DNA from: an uncultured Erythrobacter sp.
GTDB taxonomy: Bacteria; Pseudomonadota; Alphaproteobacteria; Sphingomonadales; Sphingomonadaceae
DNA: 64,000 bases
NCBI RefSeq assembly: GCF_947502395.1
Contig: NZ_CANMZM010000002.1
Coordinates: 971,986 to 1,035,985 of the forward strand
Reading direction: 5' to 3'
Shown here piece by piece: positions 41,415 to 49,557 of the stretch. A program made the translations under genes and the position numbers. How positions within the stretch are numbered: the stretch's first letter is position 1; the number at the start of each line of letters is the position of its first letter. Under the pieces are notes generated by a model. The model was not told the origin of the DNA and searched no databases. It was given only the letters and a program-made list of their open reading frames with translations.

Positions 41415-42670
41415 TGAGAGGGGCTCCTGACATGGACGCCGTCGAGAAAGACGATTTCGACTTCGATGCCGGTCGGCATCTCGACGACGGGTTGGTATTG
41501 TTCGGCGCGTTCGATGAGGTATTGGCTGACGGTGTCGGCGGCTTCGCCAGCGCCTTGACCGAAGCCGCCTGCAAGAATGTCGGTGGGGGAAAGTGCGTCG
41601 CGCTGGCCATCCTCGCCGACACGGCCGGAAAAAATGCCATTGGCGTTGGCGGAAAAGCCCCGGCCAAACCCGCCGACAATCCCAGCGAGCAGCGCTTGGC
41701 TTACAAGACTGCCTTCGCGGCTAACGACGCGGCCGCGAACGCCGGACTTGCCAGCAAAGGCGATGAAGCCTTTGACCTCGCTTACCGCATAACGACCGCC
41801 TGGCTGCGCGCAGGTCATGCGCGCTAATTTGACGTAGACTTTCTCAGCCGAGAGATCGCCGCGCGCCGCGCCATTGACGAGGCAACCGGTCAAATCGGTG
41901 GTCAGGAGGCGATTGCCTTTGAGGACAGAGCGCGCCGGGCCAGTGATGCGCAGCACCACAGGGAGCGGATCGCTTTGACTGGTCACGCCCGTAGACGCAT
42001 CAACCCCGACAATGACCGTCGCAGGCGCGTAGCTGTTGGGCGGAAGGTAATCTCTGCTCGCTTGCAAGAGCAGCGGGGGTGATCCATCGCTTACACTGGT
42101 GGGCGCACCCTTGGAGTTCTCGCTTTTAAAGCTGAGCAGGCTTGCTTTTGGCTCGGTGAGCAGTGCTGGCTCCAATGCTGTTGGCTTGGAGCCAGGCTGA
42201 GGCGGAGCAATCGGCGCGGCAGGCGCCACAGGAGGATTGGCTCTCGCACTTTCGAGCTCCGAACGAAGGGCCGCATTTTCAGCTGAGATCGCATCGATTG
42301 CGGCCTGGCCATCGCTGAGCATGCGCGCGTTTTCGCCGCGCAGTGTATCGAGTTCCTGTTCGATCGAGCTTTTAGGAAGCTGGGTTTCTTGCAGGTCCTT
42401 GATCGCGCGGCCCTGCGCATCGAGCCGATTACCGTAGGTCGCCACAAATTCCCGCTGGGAAAGGTTGCGATTGACCAACCCGCCCGTATCGATGGTGGTC
42501 GCACCGCCATCCGCGCCATTTTCCGCTTCATCGCCGCTGAAAATGAACATCGACCCGCCGATGAGAGCTACTGAGCCGATCCCGGCGAGGAGCAGCTTTT
42601 GCCGTTTGGCGATTGCGCTGTTGAGACCTGCTCTTTTGCTGTCGGGTGCTTTGGCTTTGCTCTCAGCCAT
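41411..42670 (-). CDS. traB: Conjugal transfer protein TraB (VirB10 family)
   Basis: A 419-residue protein that spans the envelope. One N-terminal transmembrane helix (about 30-47) is followed by a coiled-coil region (about 95-145), a Pro-rich linker and the C-terminal TrbI/VirB10 beta-barrel domain with LPPNSYAPATVIVGVDASTG. The ATG at 42670 overlaps the traK stop as TGATG; GTG at 42673 is an alternative. Start of the next gene overlaps its stop. Confidence 0.93.
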   Translation of the reverse strand: MAESKAKAPDSKRAGLNSAIAKRQKLLLAGIGSVALIGGSMFIFSGDEAENGADGGATTIDTGGLVNRNLSQREFVATYGNRLDAQGRAIKDLQETQLPKSSIEQELDTLRGENARMLSDGQAAIDAISAENAALRSELESARANPPVAPAAPIAPPQPGSKPTALEPALLTEPKASLLSFKSENSKGAPTSVSDGSPPLLLQASRDYLPPNSYAPATVIVGVDASTGVTSQSDPLPVVLRITGPARSVLKGNRLLTTDLTGCLVNGAARGDLSAEKVYVKLARMTCAQPGGRYAVSEVKGFIAFAGKSGVRGRVVSREGSLVSQALLAGIVGGFGRGFSANANGIFSGRVGEDGQRDALSPTDILAGGFGQGAGEAADTVSQYLIERAEQYQPVVEMPTGIEVEIVFLDGVHVRSPSQ

Positions 42671-43425
42671 CACTTCAGCCCTCCCTTGGCAAAGACAAGG
42701 AAGGCCCGCGTCGTCTCGCCGGGTGCGAGCGTTTCGCTGGCATAGGCAAAGGCGAGCGCGCCTGCGGGCCCATCGCGTTCGCTTGCAAGATCGATTGTCT
42801 CAGGTCCGAGATTGCGCAGGGTGAAGGCTTGGCCGGTGAGTTTCGCACCTTCATATTCTGCGACCTGTTGAACTTCGAGACCGCCTGTGCGGCGCGGGCG
42901 CGACAAAGCTGCGCGCGTCCGAAAACCGGGTAGCACCGCATCGCTCGCCATCGCTTCGATCAGACGGATCGCGGCTTCGTCTTCGGATGGTGCGGAGCTC
43001 AAGCCGTCGCCATCATCAGGTTTGGCTAGCGCTGGATTGGTGACGAAGAGCTGGCTCGCTTCATCGCCGTCGACTGTGCAGGTGAATTTGTAGACATGGC
43101 CCTTACTGCTGGTGGCAAAGAAGCTGACCCGTGCGCTCGCATATTGCTGCGGGACGGAGACATAGATGTCGCCGCGCACGGGCTCATGCGTCACCTCAAA
43201 ATCATTATAGGGATAGCCGCTTGCCATCTTTGAGACATTGGCAAAGCCGTCTTTGATCAGCGCAATCCGGGTGAGCGCACCGCGCGCGAGGACGCAATCA
43301 ATCGTTGCCCCATCAGCGGCTTCGACAAACTGATCTGCATGCGCAGGGGAAGCCTGGATGAGCGAGACTGAAGCGAGCAGCACACTTGTAAGGGCTGTCG
43401 GCAGGGATCGGGTGGAGAAGCTCAT
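42670..43425 (-). CDS. traK: Type-F conjugative transfer secretin TraK (VirB9-like)
   Basis: A 251-residue periplasmic/outer-membrane core protein with a signal peptide (about 1-30) and the TraK segment FVEAADGATIDCVLARGALTR, DFEVTHEPVRGDIYVSVP, and a C-terminal half that docks to TraV. Overlaps traE by 4 bp. Confidence 0.9.
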   Translation of the reverse strand: MSFSTRSLPTALTSVLLASVSLIQASPAHADQFVEAADGATIDCVLARGALTRIALIKDGFANVSKMASGYPYNDFEVTHEPVRGDIYVSVPQQYASARVSFFATSSKGHVYKFTCTVDGDEASQLFVTNPALAKPDDGDGLSSAPSEDEAAIRLIEAMASDAVLPGFRTRAALSRPRRTGGLEVQQVAEYEGAKLTGQAFTLRNLGPETIDLASERDGPAGALAFAYASETLAPGETTRAFLVFAKGGLK

Positions 43426-43988
43426 TGGCTTTCCTCCTCTTGGGCAGGAAGTTGGCGGAAACCGGTGAGCCCAAGGCTGAGGCCGCGACGCTGCCAGATG
43501 AACTCAAAGCTGCGGGTCTGGCTGGCGATGACTTGCGCGCCGACAAAGGTCTTGAGCGTTCCGCTTACAGTTGAAGTGAGTGTGTCCGGATCGACATGGA
43601 TTTGCGCAATCACGAAGGCTTGGCTGATGTCCGAGCCGCGCTGCTCATCAACGATCTTGATCAGTTCAGCCTTGAGACTTCCGCGCGCTGCTGGATCAGC
43701 AAGCTTGAGGATGCTCTCCATCCAATAATCGAGGCTTTCGGGCGCGCGATTGAGCAACATCAGAGCGGTGTCACGGGAAACAAGCTCAAGATATGTCGCT
43801 TCGATCCCGCCACTGGAGAGCTCGACCCGTTCCGAAGTGATCGGCACGAGGACAATGGCTTCATCGCTTGTCGCTGCGGTCCCGACTGCAAGGATGGTGG
43901 TTAGACCCAGCATACCAGCGAGCGCGGCAAAGCGGTTGCGCTGTTTCAGATGGCGCTGCGCTTCTTCATAGGCGAATTCAGATTTCAT
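43422..43988 (-). CDS. traE: Conjugal transfer protein TraE (VirB5/8-like)
   Basis: A 188-residue inner-membrane-anchored periplasmic protein. One N-terminal transmembrane helix (RFAALAGMLGLTTILAVGTAA) is followed by the TraE fold with STVSGTLKTFVGAQVIA and a C-terminal YxLxW-like stretch (FEFIWQRRGLSLGL). It starts 12 bp after traL. Confidence 0.92.
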   Translation of the reverse strand: MKSEFAYEEAQRHLKQRNRFAALAGMLGLTTILAVGTAATSDEAIVLVPITSERVELSSGGIEATYLELVSRDTALMLLNRAPESLDYWMESILKLADPAARGSLKAELIKIVDEQRGSDISQAFVIAQIHVDPDTLTSTVSGTLKTFVGAQVIASQTRSFEFIWQRRGLSLGLTGFRQLPAQEEESQ

Positions 43989-44000
43989 GGGTATCCTCCC

Positions 44001-44288
44001 TCAGCCGGCAAGCAAGCGGCAATGGGAGGGCGGCGTGGCTTTCAATCCGAGGAAACTCCCCGGCAAATACCAATAGGCAGCGTGCACCAATTTTGAGCTT
44101 GCACCAGATCTTTTCGCTTTCCGAAGAGCGAACCAGGTCACGGCCGCGAGGCCAGTCCCAATGATGATGTGCTGCGCTAGAATGCCCCAAGCGAACGGGA
44201 TCAGCAGCCCCGCAAACTCATCGATTGTCCAAAAACCAATCAGCTCCGGATCATCGAGCCGCTGAGGCACCAGGTATGTGTCGGCCAT
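44001..44288 (-). CDS. traL: Conjugal transfer protein TraL
   Basis: A 95-residue inner-membrane protein with YLVPQRLDDPELIGFWTIDEFAGLLIPFAWGIL, which is the TraL/VirB3-type beginning, two close hydrophobic helices and a basic end. It lies between pilin and traE in the usual order A-L-E-K-B. Confidence 0.92.
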   Translation of the reverse strand: MADTYLVPQRLDDPELIGFWTIDEFAGLLIPFAWGILAQHIIIGTGLAAVTWFALRKAKRSGASSKLVHAAYWYLPGSFLGLKATPPSHCRLLAG

Positions 44289-44316
44289 GCCGCCCTCCTT
44301 TCAGCGTAACCAGCGA

Positions 44317-44643
44317 TCAGATGGTCGCGGTCACGACAGAGGTGACGATCGGCACACCGGTGCCAACGCCGATGCCGACGCCCACAGGCACAGCGACCTG
44401 ACCAAGCGCGAAACGGCCTGAGGCCAGCGCGATGAGGCCACCGGCGAGGCTAAGGACAGTAATGATCTTACCGCCGGAGCCTTCAAGAAAGTCTGTGAAC
44501 TTCTGCAGCGCGGGATCGAAGGTCGTATCAGCGCCGGCATAGGCCGCGCCGGCGCAGGCCAGGGCAACGGCCGCAGGCACGATATAATCGCGTGTCCGAA
44601 TGTTGCTTTTGGCCTTTGGGGGGAGAGTAAGGGTCTTGGTCAT
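44317..44643 (-). CDS. traA: Pilin TraA, first gene of the T4SS operon
   Basis: A 108-residue prepilin. A long leader ends near AGAAYAGADTTFDPALQ, followed by the mature pilin with two hydrophobic helices (GGKIITVLSLAGGLIALASG and VPVGVGIGVGTGVPIVTSVV). The start at 44643 has GGAG upstream and starts a Lys-rich leader; a longer frame to 44829 would run through the regulatory region. The promoter region holds a GTTC-N7-GTTC box and TTTCCTACACCC. Confidence 0.88.
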   Translation of the reverse strand: MTKTLTLPPKAKSNIRTRDYIVPAAVALACAGAAYAGADTTFDPALQKFTDFLEGSGGKIITVLSLAGGLIALASGRFALGQVAVPVGVGIGVGTGVPIVTSVVTATI

Positions 44644-44678
44644 CGAGGAACTCCATTGGGAACAAGAAGCAGCGATGA

Positions 44679-44693
44679 GTTCGCTGTATGTTC
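44679..44693 (-). promoter_or_regulatory. GTTC-N7-GTTC box before the traA operon
   Basis: The plus strand reads GTTCGCTGTATGTTC; it lies 36-50 bp upstream of the traA start and 18 bp downstream of the TTTCCTACACCC copy. Binding of LexA here would block the 17.5-kb transfer operon. Confidence 0.7.
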
Positions 44694-44711
44694 TTCCTCG
44701 ATTGAAAGACT

Positions 44712-44723
44712 GGGTGTAGGAAA
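44712..44723 (-). promoter_or_regulatory. TTTCCTACACCC element, copy 3
   Basis: Exact 12-mer on the minus strand, 69 bp upstream of traA and in its direction. Confidence 0.65.
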
Positions 44724-44917
44724 AGCGAAACTGAGAGTTTGTCGGCCGCGCCAAGCAAAAAGCGACATTGAAAGGCTGCAGGGCCGGAATGTGCGTCGAC
44801 CGGGCGTCGTATGGAGCGGTCCGCGCCATCTGGTGCGCCAGGCATGCCGCATTGTGCGCGTAACCTGCCGGAATCCGCGCGAATCATGAGAATTGACTGA
44901 TTCGGCAATTCCTTGGT

Positions 44918-44932
44918 GTTCTATTTATGTTC
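44918..44932 (+). promoter_or_regulatory. GTTC-N7-GTTC box before the XRE-AlpA regulator genes
   Basis: The plus strand reads GTTCTATTTATGTTC. It lies 7 bp upstream of the fourth TTTCCTACACCC copy and 72 bp before the regulator start, in the 361-bp space between traA and the divergent regulator gene. Confidence 0.68.
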
Positions 44933-44939
44933 TTTTGTA

Positions 44940-44951
44940 TTTCCTACACCC
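44940..44951 (+). promoter_or_regulatory. TTTCCTACACCC element, copy 4
   Basis: Exact 12-mer on the plus strand, 53 bp upstream of the XRE-type gene at 45005. The rest of the 44644-45004 intergenic space shows no gene. Confidence 0.65.
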
Positions 44952-45004
44952 TTCCTAGATCGATAGCTCGATCCTGAAGCCACAGCTCAAGGAAGGAATC
45001 GGCA

Positions 45005-45496
45005 ATGACCGACATGGTGCAATTCTCCGAAGAACAGACCCGCGCTGATCTCGGACGGCTACTGACAAGCGCGGTCGAAGCAAGCGGGCGCACACGCTGC
45101 GACATTGCGCGTGATGCGCAGATCCATAAAGATGCCTTGCGACGCGTTCTCAACGGTAAGCGTTCGGCGACATTGGGTGAAGCAGCTCGAATGCTCCAGG
45201 CCAGCGGCGTTAGCCCGCAGCAAGCTCTGTCGATGTTCTTGCTCACCGATGCCGATCAGTCGGCAGAATGGCAGGGAACCGAGATTGGTCGGTTTCTGGA
45301 AGACTTCCTGACCGCTCTGCCGATAGCCTTGGCCTGCGAGCTTGGGGGCCGGCTACAAGATGTAAGGCCCCGCTGGGCCAGAGGCACTGCGCACCGTGTT
45401 GCGCGGCTGCTGTCTGATCATATTGATGAGCTTGAGCGAAAGGATGTGTTGCTCGGAGATGTCTTTTCAGTGGCCGAAGGAAGTCATCATGGGTGA
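45005..45496 (+). CDS. XRE-type helix-turn-helix regulator next to the transfer operon
   Basis: A 163-residue protein. Residues about 14-70 form an HTH (RLLTSAVEASGRTRCDIARDAQIHKDALRRVLNGKRSATLGEAARML). The C-terminal 90 residues are helical and unrecognised. GGAAGGAA precedes the start. It is divergent from traA and overlaps the AlpA-like gene by 8 bp, so the pair is co-translated and probably controls the transfer promoters. Its promoter carries the same 12-mer and SOS-type box as the others. Confidence 0.85.
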   Translation: MTDMVQFSEEQTRADLGRLLTSAVEASGRTRCDIARDAQIHKDALRRVLNGKRSATLGEAARMLQASGVSPQQALSMFLLTDADQSAEWQGTEIGRFLEDFLTALPIALACELGGRLQDVRPRWARGTAHRVARLLSDHIDELERKDVLLGDVFSVAEGSHHG

Positions 45497-45704
45497 GCAT
45501 TTAGGAAAAAGACTGGCCGAGCCGCGCCGCGTGACACGCCTCATTCGTCTTCCAGAAGTGATGAGCCGGGTCGGGCTTGGCCGTTCAACGATCTATCGCT
45601 GGATGAGTGAGGGTAGGTTCCCCAAGCCTGTGCAACTGGGTGGGCATGCCGTGGCTTGGTCTGAGGACGACCTCGACAAGTGGATCGCAGGTAAGCTCAA
45701 CTAG
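45489..45704 (+). CDS. AlpA-family HTH transcriptional regulator
   Basis: A 71-residue protein with the AlpA (MerR-like HTH) pattern LIRLPEVMSRVGLGRSTIYRWMSEGRFPKPVQLGGHAVAWSEDDLDKWI. AlpA proteins often activate excision or transfer genes in mobile elements. It starts at 45489 inside the end of the XRE gene. It is a good candidate for the protein that reads TTTCCTACACCC; this is inference. Confidence 0.88.
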   Translation: MGEHLGKRLAEPRRVTRLIRLPEVMSRVGLGRSTIYRWMSEGRFPKPVQLGGHAVAWSEDDLDKWIAGKLN

Positions 45705-45816
45705 CCTTTGCCTCGAGCTCGCGGTCATTCCAGTCCTGACCCAATTGCGGACGTTAGCTTAGAGCCCAAGGTCACCGCTGGGAATGCCTTTTAACAAATG
45801 TGAGAACGGCTTTACT

Positions 45817-46257
45817 TCAAAGCGGCTTCAAGCGCTCGTGCTTGTCAGTCTCGCATTCAGAGTGGTCATTGATCGCCGCCATGACCTGGCATCCGCCGAC
45901 TTTACCGCCCCTGCAATTTTCGATCATGCGTTTCAGCTCGCGTTCCAGAGCCTCTAGCTGTGCCAGCCGCTTTTGAACTTCGGCAAGTTGCTTCTGAGCG
46001 ATTGTGTCAACTGCCGAGCAGTCTTGGTCTGGTTCAGTCTGCAATCCAATCAAGTCTTTGATTGCGTCCATCGAAAAGCCGAGTTCGCGTGCATGCCTCA
46101 CAAATGAGAGGCGTTCCACATCGACGCCGCCATAGAGCCTTTGCCCACTTGCGCTACGGTCTGGCGTGCCCATCAAGCCGATACTTTCGTAATATCGAAT
46201 GGTGGTCACTTTGACCTTTGCCGCACTTGAAAGACGGCCAATTGTCATTGGTTTCAT
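45817..46257 (-). CDS. MerR-family heavy-metal-responsive regulator
   Basis: A 146-residue regulator. The N-terminal MerR winged helix (MTIGRLSSAAKVKVTTIRYYESIGL) is followed by the dimerisation helix and metal site with Cys80, Cys115, Cys123 and Cys135. The Cys80/Cys115/Cys123 spacing fits CadR/PbrR/ZntR-type sensors of divalent metals rather than CueR. It is divergent from the methyltransferase/czc gene set, and a MerR-type operator lies between them (see 46277-46307). Confidence 0.9.
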   Translation of the reverse strand: MKPMTIGRLSSAAKVKVTTIRYYESIGLMGTPDRSASGQRLYGGVDVERLSFVRHARELGFSMDAIKDLIGLQTEPDQDCSAVDTIAQKQLAEVQKRLAQLEALERELKRMIENCRGGKVGGCQVMAAINDHSECETDKHERLKPL

Positions 46258-46276
46258 AGGAATGTGCTTTTCCCGC

Positions 46277-46307
46277 TTGCCTCTACAGTCGCTGTAGACT
46301 GTATCAC
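46277..46307 (+). promoter_or_regulatory. MerR-type promoter with 19-bp spacer
   Basis: TTGCCT (46277-46282) and TATCAC (46302-46307) are separated by 19 bp, and a perfect dyad, TCTACAG-TCG-CTGTAGA, fills 46282-46298. This elongated spacer and dyad is the classic target of MerR activators. Confidence 0.75.
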
Positions 46308-46339
46308 TTGACTCGAATCATAATCAAGCGAGTCGGAAA

Positions 46340-46831
46340 ATGCCTCAAACCCAGATTTCAGAGCGATCCAAGAAACAGAAAAAGCTGTATTTCCCGCCCC
46401 TGATGCAGTTCGCGTTCTATGGCCTTGCTGGCTATATTCTGGCGACAAACCTGCCCGCGCTTGGTTACGGATCAGTGCCTCTTTTTTGGCTATCGGTTCC
46501 CGTCATTGCGGCTGGAGCGCTGGTGCTTTTCTTTGCGGTTCGATCGTTTGGGAGGGCGAACACAACGGTAAATCCGATTACGCCTGAGCAAGCCGAGCAA
46601 CTCGTTACAACAGGCCTCTATCGCTTTACCCGAAACCCGATGTATCTGGGTATGCTGCTCGTGCTTGTGGGTGGAGCCTTGGCCCTCCAAAACCTCGCAG
46701 CATTCAGCGGGCCAATTCTCTACGCCCTCTCTATCACGCTCATCCAGATAATCCCTGAAGAGCGAGTTCTGGAGCAGAATTTCGGAAGCGCATTTACAGC
46801 CTACCGCAACCAGACGCGGCGCTGGTTGTAG
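46340..46831 (+). CDS. Isoprenylcysteine carboxyl methyltransferase-like membrane protein 1
   Basis: A 163-residue integral membrane protein of about four helices. The C-terminal signature LYRFTRNPMYLGMLLVLVGGAL and IPEERVLEQNFGSAFTAYRNQTRRWL is that of ICMT/PEMT-type methyltransferases, which bind S-adenosylmethionine. Bacterial relatives often travel with metal-resistance genes; their substrate is not known. It is the first gene after the MerR-type promoter. Confidence 0.83.
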   Translation: MPQTQISERSKKQKKLYFPPLMQFAFYGLAGYILATNLPALGYGSVPLFWLSVPVIAAGALVLFFAVRSFGRANTTVNPITPEQAEQLVTTGLYRFTRNPMYLGMLLVLVGGALALQNLAAFSGPILYALSITLIQIIPEERVLEQNFGSAFTAYRNQTRRWL

Positions 46832-46842
46832 GAGTGCTGCAC

Positions 46843-47415
46843 ATGATTGACCTGCCTTCATGGGTCGCTTGGGGTTTGTTCGGATTAGCGGCCAGCTCGA
46901 TTTGCGCGATAATCGGGCTCTCCATTTTTGCGGTCTTGAGCGGAAAGTTTCAGTTCTTCCCTCCCCCTTCAGGGGACAGTTGGCAGCACCGCACCTTCAT
47001 GGCGCTGTTTCGCCTGTTCCTTTACCCATTGCTGGCCCTTTCCCTTCTCGACTTTGCATCTGTGGCTCCCGCTGATGCCTTGCTCCAATATACTGTGGGC
47101 CTCGCACTGTTGGTTGTAGGCTTTGCTCTGGCATTCTGGATTACGTTCCAGATGGGCTGGCGCAATGCATTTGGCGAAAAGCACGGTCTGAAAACCACTG
47201 GTTGGTTCAGCATAAGCAGGAACCCTGTCTACGTTGCGACATGGGTTGGCATGATTGGTTGGGGCCTGCTCGCCAACACCTTGCTTGTCTGGATATTATT
47301 GACGCTCTGGGCGGCCATGTATTTGCTCGCTCCTATCTTCGAAGAGCCATGGCTGGAGCAGCAATACGGTCAGGACTATTTGGACTATAAACGCCAGACA
47401 AGGCGGTTCCTGTGA
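46843..47415 (+). CDS. ICMT/PEMT-like membrane methyltransferase 2
   Basis: A 190-residue membrane protein with five hydrophobic segments and the same C-terminal signature as its neighbour (FSISRNPVYVATWVGMIGWG, then IFEEPWLEQQYGQDYLDYKRQTRRF). The start at 46843 has TAGGAG upstream. The next gene overlaps its stop as GTGA. Two tandem paralogues suggest distinct substrates or a heteromer. Confidence 0.82.
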   Translation: MIDLPSWVAWGLFGLAASSICAIIGLSIFAVLSGKFQFFPPPSGDSWQHRTFMALFRLFLYPLLALSLLDFASVAPADALLQYTVGLALLVVGFALAFWITFQMGWRNAFGEKHGLKTTGWFSISRNPVYVATWVGMIGWGLLANTLLVWILLTLWAAMYLLAPIFEEPWLEQQYGQDYLDYKRQTRRFL

Positions 47416-47822
47416 TCAGCAATCTTCGTCGGATCTTGGGCAGCGTTTACCCTTCTTTTGCAGGATGCATTTTTCTCGCGCTCGGAATAGCAACTCTCAT
47501 TCAGCCGGAAATCATGAGCTACTATGCGATTGGGCTCGACCACCCATCTGCCCGGGTGGCTATGCGCGCCATGATCGGAGGCGGCGAGATAGGTATCGGC
47601 GTTGTGCTGATCCTTGGGGGGCGCATCAACCTCTCTTCGCGTCAGCTTAGTCTGATTGCTGCCGCAGTTTTTATCTGCGTGGGATTAAGCAGAGTTGCGG
47701 CTGTTTTCATGGAGGGCGCTGACCTGCTTGCCGTCCAACCGCTGCGTGAAGCTCTCATCGAGATATTGCTTGGCGGCATGGGGCTATGGGCTGCGCGTGG
47801 ATTGGAGAACGATCAACTATGA
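47412..47822 (+). CDS. DUF4345-like small membrane protein
   Basis: A 136-residue protein starting at a GTG that overlaps the preceding stop. Four hydrophobic segments and the motif PEIMSYYAIGLDHPSARVAMRAMIGGGEIGIGV match DUF4345. Function unknown; it is translationally coupled to the methyltransferase and to the His-rich protein after it. Confidence 0.75.
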   Translation: MISNLRRILGSVYPSFAGCIFLALGIATLIQPEIMSYYAIGLDHPSARVAMRAMIGGGEIGIGVVLILGGRINLSSRQLSLIAAAVFICVGLSRVAAVFMEGADLLAVQPLREALIEILLGGMGLWAARGLENDQL

Positions 47823-48244
47823 GCATTTTCAGCCATCCAAGTTCCATGATTGATATAAACTTGTATAAATCTTCACGTGTTTCTAAGATGTTCGCTGAAG
47901 TGACACGCAAGATTTTGCCTTTTCTCGCGGTATTAGCGATCCTATTCAGCAGCGTACTGTCTCTCCCGGACGTGCATGCCGGGGAAGGCGAAAGCTTCGC
48001 TCATGCAGCCGATCATATCTACGCGCATGGCGCGGACCATTTTGATGCGAACGATGCAACGCCAGACCATGATGGCCAGGACCATTCGGCAACGCACCAC
48101 CACAATTGCAGTTTTAGTCTCGCTGACACCAGCATGCTCCTGCGATCACCTTTCTGGAGTTCGGATAACCTGAGGGGCCCGCTTGCCACGTCATCGCTCG
48201 CCTCCCGTGCTCCCCCAGTCCTGATACAGCCTCCCAAAGCCTGA
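47819..48244 (+). CDS. His/Asp-rich exported protein, probably metal-binding
   Basis: A 141-residue protein. A hydrophobic signal or anchor (about 30-52, ILPFLAVLAILFSSVLSLPDVHA) is followed by a His/Asp-rich stretch of 45 residues with HAADHIYAHGADHFDA and HSATHHHNCSF. ATG overlaps the previous stop (ATGA). It resembles the small periplasmic proteins (CzcI/CopB-like) found in front of czcCBA operons; a metal-chaperone or sensing role is inferred. Confidence 0.75.
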   Translation: MSIFSHPSSMIDINLYKSSRVSKMFAEVTRKILPFLAVLAILFSSVLSLPDVHAGEGESFAHAADHIYAHGADHFDANDATPDHDGQDHSATHHHNCSFSLADTSMLLRSPFWSSDNLRGPLATSSLASRAPPVLIQPPKA

Positions 48245-48307
48245 CCGACAATCATTTGCGAGCTCGCTTTCGAGCGCGCTCGATTGGTTTCAGTCAGGAG
48301 ATAAGAA

Positions 48308-49546
48308 ATGCGGTGCATTGCACTGGCCGCGGCCTTGTTTGCCGTGTGTACGGGTTCGCCGATATCGGCAAAGGAAACAATTACCCTCGAAGAAGCGCTC
48401 GCCAGAGCGGGCGTTGACGGTCAAGAGGGTACAAGTTCGAACAGCAATCCGCGCGTCTACGGCCCGCAAGCGGAAGCAGAAGCCGCGCGTGCGGCTATCG
48501 ACCAGGCGCGGCTTCGGCCTAACCCTTCGTTGTCGTTCGAGGTGGAAGACATTGCAGGTTCCGGTGCATTTTCCGGCCTGCGCTCCTCCGAATATACTCT
48601 GGCGATCGGCCAGCAGCTTGAACTCGGCGGCAAACGAAGGGCGCGCATCGCGAGCGCACAGGCATCAGCCGACTTCACCGGCTTGCAGAGCGATTTGGCG
48701 TTGTCGCAACTCGCGCTGGGCGTTCGTGAGCGATATGTCGAAGCTGTCGCCGCAGGCCAGCGCCTCGTCCTGGCGCTCGAAATCGTCGAGCGTAACCGTG
48801 AGCTGGCCCGGATCGCCAATGTGCTTGTCGAGGTCGGGCGGGAGCCACCGCTGCGTGCCATGCGCGCCCGTGCAGCGCTTGCAGAAGCGGAAGCTGAGCT
48901 GCAGGCTGCACAAGCTGCCGATCTAGCCGCACGTCAGGCGCTCGCGGCTCTTTGGGTGTCCGGCCGGCCCAACCCGGTGGTATCGAACGTCTTTCCTGAT
49001 TTAGCGCCGCCGCTCGAGCCGCTGGGTTCCGAAGATCCCTTGCAGCTGCGCATTGCGGATGCGCGAACCACCTTCGCTGAGGCCGAAATTGCGCGTGAAC
49101 GCTCGCTCGGCGTTCCCGACCCCACGCTGTCGGCAGGCGTGCGCCGATTTCAAGAAAGCAACGATCAAGCCTTCATTGTCGGGATTTCCATTCCTCTGCC
49201 CTTCCGCAACCGTAACCAGGGCAACATCGCAGCCGCTGAAGCGCAATATCGCGCGGCAAGCGCGAGCGAAGCGATAGCCGAGGCGGACTACCGCGTGGAG
49301 TTCGAGCGGACGCGAACGCTCTATCTGGCCGCCGAAACGCGGGTGGAAACCCTTTCCAGCGCATCTCTGCCTCAGGCCGAGGAAGCACTCCGACTTGTCG
49401 AGATAGGATACCGCAATGGCCGGTTTCCGCTGATCGAAGTGCTGGCAGCTGCCGAAGCGCGCGACGCCATTCGTGAAAACCTGATCCAGGCAGAAGAGTC
49501 CCGCGGCCTGCTCGCGGCGCGGCTCATCTGGCTCACCGCACAGTGA
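48308..49546 (+). CDS. czcC: Outer-membrane efflux protein CzcC
   Basis: A 412-residue TolC-family protein with a signal peptide (about 1-21) and two helical coiled-coil repeats (LEEALARA, RPNPSLSFEVEDIAG ... LEVSRNLVEAGR-like pattern, PLPFRNRNQGNIAAAEAQY). It is the outer-membrane part of the CzcCBA divalent cation pump. Overlaps czcB. CAGGAG precedes the start. Confidence 0.92.
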   Translation: MRCIALAAALFAVCTGSPISAKETITLEEALARAGVDGQEGTSSNSNPRVYGPQAEAEAARAAIDQARLRPNPSLSFEVEDIAGSGAFSGLRSSEYTLAIGQQLELGGKRRARIASAQASADFTGLQSDLALSQLALGVRERYVEAVAAGQRLVLALEIVERNRELARIANVLVEVGREPPLRAMRARAALAEAEAELQAAQAADLAARQALAALWVSGRPNPVVSNVFPDLAPPLEPLGSEDPLQLRIADARTTFAEAEIARERSLGVPDPTLSAGVRRFQESNDQAFIVGISIPLPFRNRNQGNIAAAEAQYRAASASEAIAEADYRVEFERTRTLYLAAETRVETLSSASLPQAEEALRLVEIGYRNGRFPLIEVLAAAEARDAIRENLIQAEESRGLLAARLIWLTAQ

Positions 49547-49557
49547 GATCCCTTCCC

